From Hasllibacter sp963833115 (lineage in GTDB: Bacteria; Pseudomonadota; Alphaproteobacteria; Rhodobacterales; Rhodobacteraceae): a stretch of 64,000 nt of DNA. Shown piece by piece: positions 53,577 through 61,123 of this stretch. The notes under the pieces are model-generated. The model was given only the letters and a program-made list of their open reading frames with translations. It did no database searches and was not told where the DNA came from. The first letter of the stretch is position 1; every line of letters begins with the position of its first letter. The DNA lies in the NCBI GenBank assembly GCA_963833115.1, contig CAWHWS010000001.1, positions 62,001 through 126,000 on the forward strand, read 5' to 3'. Position numbers and translations under genes: made by a program.

Positions 53577-54337
53577 TGGGCGAGCGGACGAGCGGGTTCG
53601 GCGCGCGGGTGCGCGCGGGCGAGCGGATGGTGGGGACGTTCGTCAAGACGCCCGCGCCCGAGCTCGTGGAGGTCCTGGCGATGGCCGGGCTCGACTGCCT
53701 GTGCCTCGACGCCGAGCACGCGCCGTTCGGGCGGCGCGAGCTGGACGCCTGCCTCGGGATGGGCCGGGCGCTCGACCTGCCGATGCTGGTGCGCGTGCCG
53801 GCCGGCACGCCGGAGGCCGTGCTCCAGGCCCTCGATTCCGGCGCGGTCGGCGTGGTCGTGCCCCATGTGGACACGGCGGCCAAGGCCGGGGCCGTCGCCC
53901 GGGCCGCGCGTTTCGGCCCCGGGGGCCGCGGCTTCGCCGGCTCCACGCGCTGGGCGGGCTTCGCCGGGCGGACCATGCCGGACGTCCTGTCCCAGGACGC
54001 CGAGACGGTCGTGCTGGCGCAGATCGAGGAGCCCGCGGGCGTCGAGGCGGTCGACGCCATCGCCGCCGTGCCGGGAATCGACGGGCTGTTCGTCGGGCCG
54101 GCGGACCTCGCGGTGGGCTACGGCGTGCCGGTCGCGAGCCCGCAGGTGGACGCCGCCTACGCCGCGACCGCGCGCGCCTGCGCCGCCTCGGGCAAGGCGA
54201 TGTGGAGCTGGGTCGCGAACGAGGACGGGGCCGCCGCGCGCGCCGCCCAGGGGGTGACGGGGTTCCTCGCGGGATCGGAGCAGGCCTGGATGCTGGCCGG
54301 CGCGCGCGCCGCCGCGGCCGCCGTGCGCGGCGCCTAG
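53576..54337 (+). CDS. HpcH/HpaI family aldolase
   Basis: A 253-residue class II (metal-dependent) aldolase of the 2-keto-3-deoxy-acid type, cleaving to pyruvate plus an aldehyde. Motifs include CLCLDAEHAPFGRREL (Glu/His region near residues 39-54), PMLVRVPAGTPEAV, and the metal ligands Glu in QIEEPAGVEAVDAI and Asp in LFVGPADLAVGYG. The usual length is 250-267. It is translated with the bicupin gene upstream. Substrate is not deducible; the 4-hydroxy-2-oxovalerate/heptanedioate types are the nearest classes. It converges with the lysophospholipase gene, overlapping by 4 bp. Confidence 0.85.
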   Translation: MGERTSGFGARVRAGERMVGTFVKTPAPELVEVLAMAGLDCLCLDAEHAPFGRRELDACLGMGRALDLPMLVRVPAGTPEAVLQALDSGAVGVVVPHVDTAAKAGAVARAARFGPGGRGFAGSTRWAGFAGRTMPDVLSQDAETVVLAQIEEPAGVEAVDAIAAVPGIDGLFVGPADLAVGYGVPVASPQVDAAYAATARACAASGKAMWSWVANEDGAAARAAQGVTGFLAGSEQAWMLAGARAAAAAVRGA

Positions 54338-55266
54338 CCCGCCAGGAAGGCCGTCACGTCGGCCAGGAACGCGTCCCGCATCGGCGGGGCCTCCATCAGG
54401 ATCTCGTGCCGCGCGCCCTCGTAGGTCTGCAGCCGCGCGCCGGACCAGCGCCGCGCGAGCGCCGCGATCTCGGCCACGTCGACGATCGTCTCCTGCGTGC
54501 CGACCCCGATCAGGGCGGGGATGGCGGGCGGGGGCAGGGCGCGCAGGCGCCGCGTCTCGGCCAGCGCCTCGATCAGCCATTGCAGGGACGGCCCGCCCAG
54601 CGACAGCTCGGGATGGGCCTCGATCTGGGCGGCCATCCAGTCGTGCCAGCCGCGATCGGTGGTCAGGGGGTTCGTCTCGAAGCGCAGGACCTCGGCGTTC
54701 ACCGGGCCGCGGCCGGGCGCGTAGCGGCCGCCGTTCCCGGACCGCCGGGCCGCCCAGGACACCGCCCAGGCGACGGGCCGCAGCCGGGCCGCCATGCCGA
54801 TGCCCCACATCGGCGCCGAGAACGCCGCGCGCGGCACGTCCAGCCCGTCATGCAGCGCGGCGAGCCCGATCGCGCCGCCCATCGAATGGGCGAGGAGCGT
54901 CCAGGGCCGGGGCAGGCCCGTCGCGGCGGCATGGGCGGTCATCGCGGCGACGTCGCGCCCGTAATCGGCGAAGCGGGTCACGTGGCCGAGGGCCGGGTCC
55001 TTGTGCAGGCGGTCCGACAGGCCCTGGCCGCGCCAGTCGATCGCCAGCACGTCCAGCCCCGCGGCGGTCAGGACCCCGGCGACGGGCCCGTACTTCTCGC
55101 AGAACTCCGTCCGGCCGGGGAAGAGGAGCACGGTGCCCCGCGCGGGCGCCCGCGCCGGCCAGCGCGCGGCGCGCAGGCGCACCCCGTCCGAGGCGCGCAG
55201 CCACGCGGCGGCCCCGCCGGGGGGGCCGTCCGCGATGCCGTGATGGAGCGGGGCGCCCTCGTTCAG
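54334..55266 (-). CDS. Alpha/beta hydrolase (monoacylglycerol lipase/lysophospholipase type), probable CTG start
   Basis: Serine hydrolase with LLFPGRTEFCEKYGPV (oxyanion region), VLAIDWRGQGLSDR and the nucleophile in LLAHSMGGAIG. A late His is in YEGARHEILMEAP, typical of PldB-like lipases. The first conventional start (GTG, 55182) would begin inside the first strand. The frame upstream reads NEGAPLHHGIADGPPGGAAA, then WLRASDGVRLR, a normal N-terminus, and begins with CTG at 55264-55266. That CTG overlaps the SCP2 stop as CTGA, exactly where an ATGA would be expected, giving 310 residues. If CTG is not used, the protein starts at 55182 with 282 residues. Confidence 0.8.
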   Translation of the reverse strand: MNEGAPLHHGIADGPPGGAAAWLRASDGVRLRAARWPARAPARGTVLLFPGRTEFCEKYGPVAGVLTAAGLDVLAIDWRGQGLSDRLHKDPALGHVTRFADYGRDVAAMTAHAAATGLPRPWTLLAHSMGGAIGLAALHDGLDVPRAAFSAPMWGIGMAARLRPVAWAVSWAARRSGNGGRYAPGRGPVNAEVLRFETNPLTTDRGWHDWMAAQIEAHPELSLGGPSLQWLIEALAETRRLRALPPPAIPALIGVGTQETIVDVAEIAALARRWSGARLQTYEGARHEILMEAPPMRDAFLADVTAFLAG

Positions 55267-55550
55267 CTGAGCACCGAGCCCAGGCGCATCGCGGCGCCCA
55301 TGTCGCCGTCGACCTTGAGCTTGCCGGTCATGAAGGCGGTCGTCGGGTTCGTGGTCCCGTCGAGGATCGATTTGAAGACCTCGGGGCTGGCCGACATGGT
55401 GACGTCGGCGGGGTCGTCGCCCGCCCGCGCGCCGGCCTCGTCGATCATGATCGCGCCCTCGCCGGCGACGACGAACTTCGCCGTCCCGTCGAACCCGCCG
55501 TCCATCTTGGCGTTCAGGGCCGCGACGGCCTCGTCGATCACTTCGCTCAT
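55263..55550 (-). CDS. SCP2 sterol-transfer domain protein
   Basis: A 95-residue lipid-binding protein made of a single SCP2 domain: FDGTAKFVVAGEGAIMID (first strands), DPADVTMSASPEVFKSILDG and the ending FMTGKLKVDGDMGAAMRLGS. Such free-standing SCP2 proteins bind fatty-acyl or sterol-like lipids; the coupled lipase gene downstream fits a role in lipid turnover. The ATG at 55550 has GAGAGAGATG context. It is divergent from the TPR protein gene. Confidence 0.92.
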   Translation of the reverse strand: MSEVIDEAVAALNAKMDGGFDGTAKFVVAGEGAIMIDEAGARAGDDPADVTMSASPEVFKSILDGTTNPTTAFMTGKLKVDGDMGAAMRLGSVLS

Positions 55551-55625
55551 CTCTCTCTCCCGATCGTGAGCGGGCCCGTGCGCGGACCCCTGGCGTCCGG
55601 CGCGTGCCGGCCTATCGTGCGGGGC

Positions 55626-56210
55626 ATGGCATGGCCCCCGCGAGCGATCAAACGCACCAGCGTTACGATGGTCTTTATTGCCGTTGCGTCATTCGGCGCG
55701 GCGGCGCAGGATTCGGCACCCGGCCCGGACGCGCTGCCGGAGGATCTCGGCGGCCTCCTGGGCGCGCTCTCCGCGCCCGAGGCCGATCACGAGCGCATCG
55801 CCCGGCGCGTCACCGCGCTCTGGTCCCGGTCGGGATCGGAGGCGATGGACTACCTCCTGCGCCGGGGGCGGGACGCGATGGAGGAGGGCGACTGGGACGC
55901 AGCGATCGAGCACCTGACCGCGCTCATCGACCACGCGCCGGAGTTCGCCGAAGGCTACAACGCCCGCGCGCAGGCCTATTTCCGTTCGGGCCGCACCGGG
56001 CCGGCCCTGGCCGACCTCCAGCGCGCGCTGGTCCTCGAGCCGCGCCATTTCGAGGCGCTGGCCGGGCTCGGCTTCGTGATGCTGGAGCTGGACGCCCGCG
56101 AATCGGCGCTCATGGCCCTGCGCGCCGCCGCCGCGATCCACCCCGCCATCCCCGAGGTGAACGACGCGATCGAGCGGCTCGAGCGCGACCTCGAGGGCAC
56201 GGCCGCCTGA
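55626..56210 (+). CDS. Exported TPR-repeat protein
   Basis: A 194-residue protein with a signal peptide (KRTSVTMVFIAVASFGAAA, cleavage about residue 28). Three tetratricopeptide repeats cover about residues 70-175: LLRRGRDAMEEGDWDAAIEH, then AEGYNARAQAYFRSGRTGPA and HFEALAGLGFVMLELDARES. These carry the expected G-A-Y/F-G-A-P positions. It probably acts as a periplasmic protein-protein adaptor. I choose the ATG at 55626 because the frame before it (from 55566) overlaps the divergent SCP2 promoter region. The next gene, the helicase, starts 62 bp downstream. Confidence 0.82.
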   Translation: MAWPPRAIKRTSVTMVFIAVASFGAAAQDSAPGPDALPEDLGGLLGALSAPEADHERIARRVTALWSRSGSEAMDYLLRRGRDAMEEGDWDAAIEHLTALIDHAPEFAEGYNARAQAYFRSGRTGPALADLQRALVLEPRHFEALAGLGFVMLELDARESALMALRAAAAIHPAIPEVNDAIERLERDLEGTAA

Positions 56211-56272
56211 GGGGCGCTGGCGGCGCGGGCCGCGGCGACCTAGATATGCGGGGCACCTGACGCAGGGCTTCC

Positions 56273-59200
56273 ATGACGTCCGAGATCACGGCCGTCCTCG
56301 GCCCGACGAACACCGGCAAGACGCATTACGCCATCGAGCGGATGCTGGCCCACCGCACGGGGGTGATCGGCCTGCCCCTGCGCCTCCTCGCGCGGGAGGT
56401 CTACGAGCGGATCGTCGCGGTGCGCGGCCCGGGGGTCGTGGCGCTCGTGACCGGCGAGGAGCGCATCGTGCCGCCGCGCGCGGCCTACTGGGTCTGCACC
56501 GTGGAGGCGATGCCGCTGGGCACCGGGCCCGACTTCCTCGCGGTGGACGAGATCCAGCTCTGCGCCGACCCCGAGCGGGGGCACGTCTTCACCGACCGCC
56601 TGCTGCACGCGCGCGGCCGGCACGAGACCCTGTTCCTGGGCGCGGAGACGATGCGCGGGGCGATCGCCGGCCTCGTCCCGAAGGCTCGCTTCATGGCGCG
56701 GCAGCGGTTCAGCGAGCTGACCTACGTCGGCGCCGCCAAGGTCGCGCGGATGAAGCCGCGCTCGGCCATCGTCGGCTTCAGCGTGGAGAACGTCTACGCG
56801 CTGGCCGAGCTCCTCAAGCGGCAGAAGGGCGGGGCGGCGGTGGTCATGGGCGCGCTCTCCCCGCGCACGCGCAACGCCCAGGTCGAGCTCTACCAGAACG
56901 GGGACGTCGACTACCTCGTGGCGACGGACGCGATCGGCATGGGCCTCAACCTCGATGTGGCGCATGTCGCGTTCTCCTCGACGGTGAAGTTCGACGGGCG
57001 GCGGATGCGGCCCCTCATGGCCAACGAGCTGGCGCAGATCGCGGGGCGGGCGGGGCGGTACACGACCTCGGGGACGTTCGGCGTCACCGGCGAGGCGCCG
57101 CCGCTCTCGCCCGAGATGGTCGACGCGATCCAGGACAACCGCTTCGCCCCGGTGCGCCGCCTGACCTGGCGCAACTCGGACCTGCGCTACGGCAGCGCGG
57201 GCGCCCTGATCGCGTCACTGGAGGCGCGCACCGACGATCCCTGGCTCTCCCGCGCGCGGGACGCGGACGACCTCGCCGCGCTCAAGACGCTCGCGGCCGA
57301 TCCTCAGGTCGCGGCGCGCGCCACGGGCGCCGACGGGGTGCGCCGCCTCTGGGACGTGTGCCGCATCCCCGATTTCCGCGGCATCGGCGCCGGCGAGCAC
57401 GCGGCGATCCTGACCCAGATCCACGCGTTCCTCTGCGACGTCGGCCGGGTGCCCGACGACTGGATGGCGCGGCAGGTCAAGCGCATCGACCGGGTGGAGG
57501 GCGACATCGACACCCTGTCCAAGCGGCTGGCCTATATCCGCACCTGGACCTACGTGGCGCAGCGGGCGGGATGGCTCGACGATCGCGGCCATTGGCGGGG
57601 CGCGACCCGTGCCGTAGAAGACAGGCTGTCGGACGCGCTCCACGGAGCGCTCACGCAGCAATTCGTGGACCGGCGCACGAGCGTGCTCCTGCGCCGGCTG
57701 AAGCAGAAGGAAGCCATGGTGGCCGAGGTCAACGACGCGGGCGAGGTGACGGTCGAGGGGCAGCTCCTGGGGCGGCTCGAAGGGTTCCGGTTCCGGCAGG
57801 AGAGCGTGGCGGACGCGGGCGAGGCCAAGGCGATGCGCCAGGCCGCCGCGCAGGTGCTGGCGCCGCAGTTCTCGCTGCGGGCGGACCGGTTCTACAACGC
57901 GCCCGACACGGAGATGGACTTCACCGAGCAGGGCGGCCTCATGTGGGGTCAGGCCGCGGTGGGGCGGATGAAGGCCGGCGCCGACGGGCTGCGCCCCGAG
58001 GTCGTGGCCTTCGTCGACGAGGAGGCCGGGGAGGACGCGCGCACCCGCGTCGAGCGGCGCCTGCAGCATTTCGTCGATCGCAAGGTCGCGGCCCTGATGG
58101 AGCCGCTGCGCGCCATGCAGTCCGACGAGGCGCTCACCGGGCTGGCGCGCGGCTTCGCCTTCCGGCTCGTCGAGGGGTTCGGCATCGTGCCGCGCGCCGC
58201 CGTCGCCGAGGAGGTCAAGGCCCTGGGCCAGGACGAGCGCGCTCTGCTGCGAAAGCACGGCGTTCGCTTCGGGCAGTTCACCGTGTTCCTGCCCCCGCTC
58301 CTGAAGCCCGCGCCGACGCGGCTGCGCCTCGTGCTCTGGGGCCTGTCTTCGGGGCTGGACGAGGTGCCCGAGGCGCCGCCCCCCGGCCTGGTGACGATCC
58401 CCGCCGATCCGGGCGCGCCGGCCGAGCGCTACGCGATGGCCGGATACCGCGCCGCCGGGGACCGCGCGATCCGCATCGACATGCTCGAGCGGCTGGCGGA
58501 CATGATCCGCGCGCAGGACACGCGCGCCGGTTTCGAGGCGCCGGCCGACATGCTGTCGATCACCGGGCTGACGCTCGAGCAGTTCGCGTCCCTGATGCGC
58601 GGGCTGGGCTACAAGGCCGAGCGCGGCGAGCGGCCGAAGGTCCGCACCGCCAAGGGCGCCGCGAGCCCTCCGGACGGGGGCGCCCCCGCCTCGGACGCGG
58701 CGCGGGCGGGCGACGTGCCGGGCGTCGGCGATCCCGGCCTGCCGGCGCCGCCCCCCGAGCCGGACGTGCCGATGCCGCCGCCGGTCGGACCCGAGCCCGA
58801 CATGCCCCCCGAGCCCGTCTCCGACCCCGCCCCTCCGCCGGCGCCGGACGGCCCCGGCGAGGCCCCGGACGAGGGCCCCGCGCCGACCCCCCCGCCGGGA
58901 CTGGCGGCGCCGCCCGCCGATGCGGGGGTCGCGGCGGCACCCGAGGATGCGCCGGACGGCGTGGAGGCGGGCGACGCGTCTTCGGCGGAAGTCCCCGCCG
59001 CCCCCGAGGCCGAAGCGCCCGCCGAACCCGAGGTCGAGGCGTTCTACACGTTCACCTGGGCGGGCAACCGGCCCGCGCGGCAGGGCCGTGGCCGCGGCGC
59101 GCGGTCGCAGGACGCGGAGGGCGGCGCCGAGCGCGGCGGCCGGGGCCGCGGACACGGCGCCAAGGGCGCCCCCCGCGGCGGCCCGAAGGGCCCGCGCGGC

Positions 59201-59323
59201 GGACCCAAGGGCCCCGGCGCCGACGCGCCGAAGACCTTCGCCGCGCGCCCCGAGCGCAAGGCCGGCCGGATCGACCCCGACAACCCCTTCGCCGCCGCGC
59301 TGATGGGGCTCAAGGACAAGTGA
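56273..59323 (+). CDS. SUV3-like DEAD/DEAH RNA helicase with Pro/Ala- and Gly/Arg-rich tail
   Basis: A 1016-residue helicase of the alphaproteobacterial SUV3 (mitochondrial degradosome) type. Walker A GPTNTGKTHYAIERM lies at residues 10-24, DEIQ in FLAVDEIQLCADPERGHVF, VMGALSPRTRNAQVE is near residue 195, and motif VI QIAGRAGRYTTSG. The folded part ends near residue 790. Residues about 800-930 are Pro/Ala/Glu low complexity. About residues 930-985 are Gly/Arg-rich (GRGRGARSQD and similar), an RGG-like RNA-binding tail. The last 25 residues (RKAGRIDPDNPFAAALMGLK) look conserved. Followed 16 bp later by an S4 gene and then fdxA, a standard order. Confidence 0.9.
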   Translation: MTSEITAVLGPTNTGKTHYAIERMLAHRTGVIGLPLRLLAREVYERIVAVRGPGVVALVTGEERIVPPRAAYWVCTVEAMPLGTGPDFLAVDEIQLCADPERGHVFTDRLLHARGRHETLFLGAETMRGAIAGLVPKARFMARQRFSELTYVGAAKVARMKPRSAIVGFSVENVYALAELLKRQKGGAAVVMGALSPRTRNAQVELYQNGDVDYLVATDAIGMGLNLDVAHVAFSSTVKFDGRRMRPLMANELAQIAGRAGRYTTSGTFGVTGEAPPLSPEMVDAIQDNRFAPVRRLTWRNSDLRYGSAGALIASLEARTDDPWLSRARDADDLAALKTLAADPQVAARATGADGVRRLWDVCRIPDFRGIGAGEHAAILTQIHAFLCDVGRVPDDWMARQVKRIDRVEGDIDTLSKRLAYIRTWTYVAQRAGWLDDRGHWRGATRAVEDRLSDALHGALTQQFVDRRTSVLLRRLKQKEAMVAEVNDAGEVTVEGQLLGRLEGFRFRQESVADAGEAKAMRQAAAQVLAPQFSLRADRFYNAPDTEMDFTEQGGLMWGQAAVGRMKAGADGLRPEVVAFVDEEAGEDARTRVERRLQHFVDRKVAALMEPLRAMQSDEALTGLARGFAFRLVEGFGIVPRAAVAEEVKALGQDERALLRKHGVRFGQFTVFLPPLLKPAPTRLRLVLWGLSSGLDEVPEAPPPGLVTIPADPGAPAERYAMAGYRAAGDRAIRIDMLERLADMIRAQDTRAGFEAPADMLSITGLTLEQFASLMRGLGYKAERGERPKVRTAKGAASPPDGGAPASDAARAGDVPGVGDPGLPAPPPEPDVPMPPPVGPEPDMPPEPVSDPAPPPAPDGPGEAPDEGPAPTPPPGLAAPPADAGVAAAPEDAPDGVEAGDASSAEVPAAPEAEAPAEPEVEAFYTFTWAGNRPARQGRGRGARSQDAEGGAERGGRGRGHGAKGAPRGGPKGPRGGPKGPGADAPKTFAARPERKAGRIDPDNPFAAALMGLKDK

Positions 59324-59339
59324 TCGCGCGGGCCGCCGC

Positions 59340-59726
59340 TTGACCGAGGCGCAGGGCGCCGCGCCGCGGGCGACCATGCGCGTCGACAAGTGGCTCTGGC
59401 ACGCGCGCTTCTTCAAGACGCGCGCCTTGGCGGCCCGGACGGTGCAGGCCGGCATCCGCATCGACGGCGAGCCGGCCGCCAAGGCGCATCGCGCCATCGG
59501 TGCGGGGGACGTCCTGACCTTTCCCCAGGCGCGGCAGGTGCGCGTGGTGCGCATCCTGGCGCTGCCGGAGCGCCGGGGCCCGGCGCCAGAGGCGCAGGCG
59601 TGCTACGAGGATCTGACCCCGCCCTCCGCCGAGGCCGCGCCGCCGCCCGGCCGCGTGGGCGCCCGGCCCACCGGCCGCGACCGGCGCCGGGCCGACGCCC
59701 TGCGCGGCGGGCCCGGGGAGGCGTGA
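59340..59726 (+). CDS. S4-domain RNA-binding protein (Hsp15/HslR-like)
   Basis: A 128-residue basic protein with an S4 domain: RVDKWLWHARFFKTRALAAR (residues about 14-33), GIRIDGEPAAKAHRAIGAGD and VLTFPQARQVRVVRIL. It then has a disordered Pro/Ala/Arg tail (RPTGRDRRRADALRGG). The start is either TTG at 59340 or ATG at 59376; homologues begin a few residues before MRLDKWLW, so both are possible and I list the longer. The family recycles free 50S subunits carrying peptidyl-tRNA in E. coli (HslR). It is adjacent to the RNA helicase, consistent with ribosome or RNA repair. Confidence 0.87.
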   Translation: MTEAQGAAPRATMRVDKWLWHARFFKTRALAARTVQAGIRIDGEPAAKAHRAIGAGDVLTFPQARQVRVVRILALPERRGPAPEAQACYEDLTPPSAEAAPPPGRVGARPTGRDRRRADALRGGPGEA

Positions 59727-59738
59727 CAGGAGGTCCGC

Positions 59739-59767
59739 TTGAACCCCCGGGCCCCCGGGAATAGGTC
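59739..59767 (+). promoter_or_regulatory. Candidate sigma-70 promoter for fdxA
   Basis: TTGAAC (59739-59744), a 17-bp spacer, TAGGTC (59762-59767), 45 bp before the fdxA ATG. This is the same TTGA(A/C)-N17-TAG layout as at rpmB. Confidence 0.45.
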
Positions 59768-59773
59768 CGGCCC

Positions 59774-59805
59774 GAGGCCCCGGAGGGACGAGGCCCCGGA
59801 GGGAC
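59774..59805 (+). repeat. 16-bp tandem duplication carrying the fdxA ribosome-binding site
   Basis: GAGGCCCCGGAGGGAC occurs twice without a gap (59774-59789, 59790-59805). Each copy contains GGAGGGA; the second is 8-10 bp before the fdxA ATG (59813) and is the functional Shine-Dalgarno, while the first is a displaced duplicate. This could alter translation of fdxA. Confidence 0.75.
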
Positions 59806-59812
59806 AGCGCCA

Positions 59813-60148
59813 ATGACCTACGTCGTCACCGACAACTGCATCGCCTGCAAGTACACCGACTGCGTCGAGGTCTGCCCCGTGGACTGCTTCTACGAGGGGG
59901 AGAACATGCTCGTCATCCACCCCGACGAGTGCATCGACTGCGGCGTGTGCGAGCCCGAGTGCCCCGCCGACGCGATCCGCCCGGACACCGAGCCGGACAT
60001 GGAGAAATGGGTGACGTTCAACCGCGACTACTCCGAGAAGTGGCCGGTCATCATCACCAAGAAGGACCCCCTGCCCTCCGCCGAGGAGATGGACGGCAAG
60101 GAGGGCAAGATGGACCTCTTCTCCGCCGAGGCCGGCGAGGGGGGCTAG
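59813..60148 (+). CDS. fdxA: Seven-iron ferredoxin (3Fe-4S/4Fe-4S)
   Basis: A 111-residue ferredoxin with two cluster sites. The first is in CIACKYTDCVEVCPVDCF, where the second cysteine of the standard set is separated as in 7Fe types; the second is CIDCGVCEPECPADAIRP. The conserved tail YSEKWPVIITKKDPLP is typical of alphaproteobacterial FdxA. Electron carrier; its partners are not known with certainty. It has its own promoter and duplicated ribosome-binding site upstream. In many relatives carD follows; here the downstream genes are on the opposite strand. Confidence 0.95.
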   Translation: MTYVVTDNCIACKYTDCVEVCPVDCFYEGENMLVIHPDECIDCGVCEPECPADAIRPDTEPDMEKWVTFNRDYSEKWPVIITKKDPLPSAEEMDGKEGKMDLFSAEAGEGG

Positions 60149-60193
60149 CCGCCCGGGCGGGCCCCGGGCGAGCGCGCCCCCGGCCCGGACGTG

Positions 60194-60403
60194 CTAGACG
60201 ACGTTGCCGCCGCTCTCGTCGCCGCGCAGCACGCGGATGCGCTCCTGGGCCTGCGCCTCGGTGAGGTTGCCGTCATGGGGCTCGCCCTTCTCCTCGCAGA
60301 GCTCGCGCAGGGTCGCGCGCGTCTGGGCGCTGGCGGGCTCGTCCTCGTCCTGCCCGCCGCGCGACGGGTCGAGGTTCGTGACCGGCTTGACGGGGGGGAT
60401 CAT
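60194..60403 (-). CDS. DUF3072 family protein, second of a coupled pair
   Basis: A 69-residue acidic protein. The core AQTRATLRELCEEKGEPHDG followed by NLTEAQAQERIRVL is the DUF3072 pattern (three helices, T-x-x-Q-A ... L-T-x-x-x-A-x-x-R-I). The start is MIPPVKPVTNLDPSRG. Its ATG overlaps the stop of the upstream paralogue as ATGA, so the two are translated together. No function is known for DUF3072; the fold resembles SAP-like or Rho-N helix pairs, suggesting nucleic-acid binding, but this is speculation. Confidence 0.7.
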   Translation of the reverse strand: MIPPVKPVTNLDPSRGGQDEDEPASAQTRATLRELCEEKGEPHDGNLTEAQAQERIRVLRGDESGGNVV

Positions 60404-60618
60404 GCCGCGTCCCCCCGCCCGGTCTTGGACTGCAGCTCGTCGATCCGCTTGGAGGCGTCCCCCTTGGAGAGGCTGTCGTCGAAGGGCTCGCCGGCCTCCT
60501 CGCTGAGCGTCTTGAGGTAGGACGCCTGCGCGCCGGTCATCGCCTCGTCGCCCGTGGTCCAGTCGTCGGGATCCTTGACGGCGTTGCCCAGCGGCTCGGT
60601 CTTGGGATCGTCGGTCAT
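60400..60618 (-). CDS. DUF3072 family protein, first of a coupled pair
   Basis: A 72-residue acidic protein with core GAQASYLKTLSEEAGEPFDD followed by SLSKGDASKRIDELQ, parallel to the downstream gene. The N-terminus DPKTEPLGNAVKDPDDW ends in WTTGDEAMTGAQ, a typical DUF3072 lead-in. AAAGGAGGACGCG is an excellent ribosome-binding site for the ATG at 60618, which is preferred to an in-frame ATG at 60636. Divergent from cdd with about 100 bp between. Both products are expected to be soluble. The duplication is notable because the family is usually single-copy per locus, as I recall it. Confidence 0.75.
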   Translation of the reverse strand: MTDDPKTEPLGNAVKDPDDWTTGDEAMTGAQASYLKTLSEEAGEPFDDSLSKGDASKRIDELQSKTGRGDAA

Positions 60619-60714
60619 CGCGTCCTCCTTTGGCATGGGTTCCTGGAACGTTCGGGCCGCTCGGGGGTTCCGGCGCCGGTTGCATCGGCGGCGGCCCCCC
60701 GCCACGATGCGCCG

Positions 60715-61113
60715 ATGACCGACGAGCCCCTGATCGCCGCAGCCGCCGCCGTGCGCGCCCATGCCCACGCCCCCTATTCGGGCTTCGCCGTGGGCGCCGC
60801 GATCCGCACCGAGGGCGGCGCCGTCTTCTCGGGCTGCAACGTGGAGAACGTGGCCTATCCCGAGGGCACCTGCGCCGAGGCCGGGGCGATCGCGGCCATG
60901 GTCGCGGCCGGCGAGCGCGTGATCGCGGCCGTCGCCGTGATCGCCGGGGGCGCCGCGCCGGTGCCCCCCTGCGGCGGGTGCCGGCAGAAGCTGGCCGAGT
61001 TCGGCGCCGCGCAGGTGCCCGTGACGATGGCGACCACCGAGGGCGCCCGGGAGGAGACGACCATCGGCGCCCTCCTGCCAGGGGCCTTCGGGGCCGAGCA
61101 CATGGCCCCGTGA
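60715..61113 (+). CDS. cdd: Cytidine deaminase
   Basis: Deaminates (deoxy)cytidine to (deoxy)uridine. It is 132 residues, the homotetrameric short type. The zinc site is Cys53-Ala-Glu55 (TCAEAGAIAAM) plus the PPCGGC pair near residues 88-91. The substrate region YSGFAVGAAI is at 21-30, and FSGCNVENVAYPEGTC is complete. First gene of a salvage operon cdd-deoA-deoB-add with spacings of 10 bp or small overlaps. The final residues are normal. Confidence 0.95.
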   Translation: MTDEPLIAAAAAVRAHAHAPYSGFAVGAAIRTEGGAVFSGCNVENVAYPEGTCAEAGAIAAMVAAGERVIAAVAVIAGGAAPVPPCGGCRQKLAEFGAAQVPVTMATTEGAREETTIGALLPGAFGAEHMAP

Positions 61114-61123
61114 GCCCGGCGGG

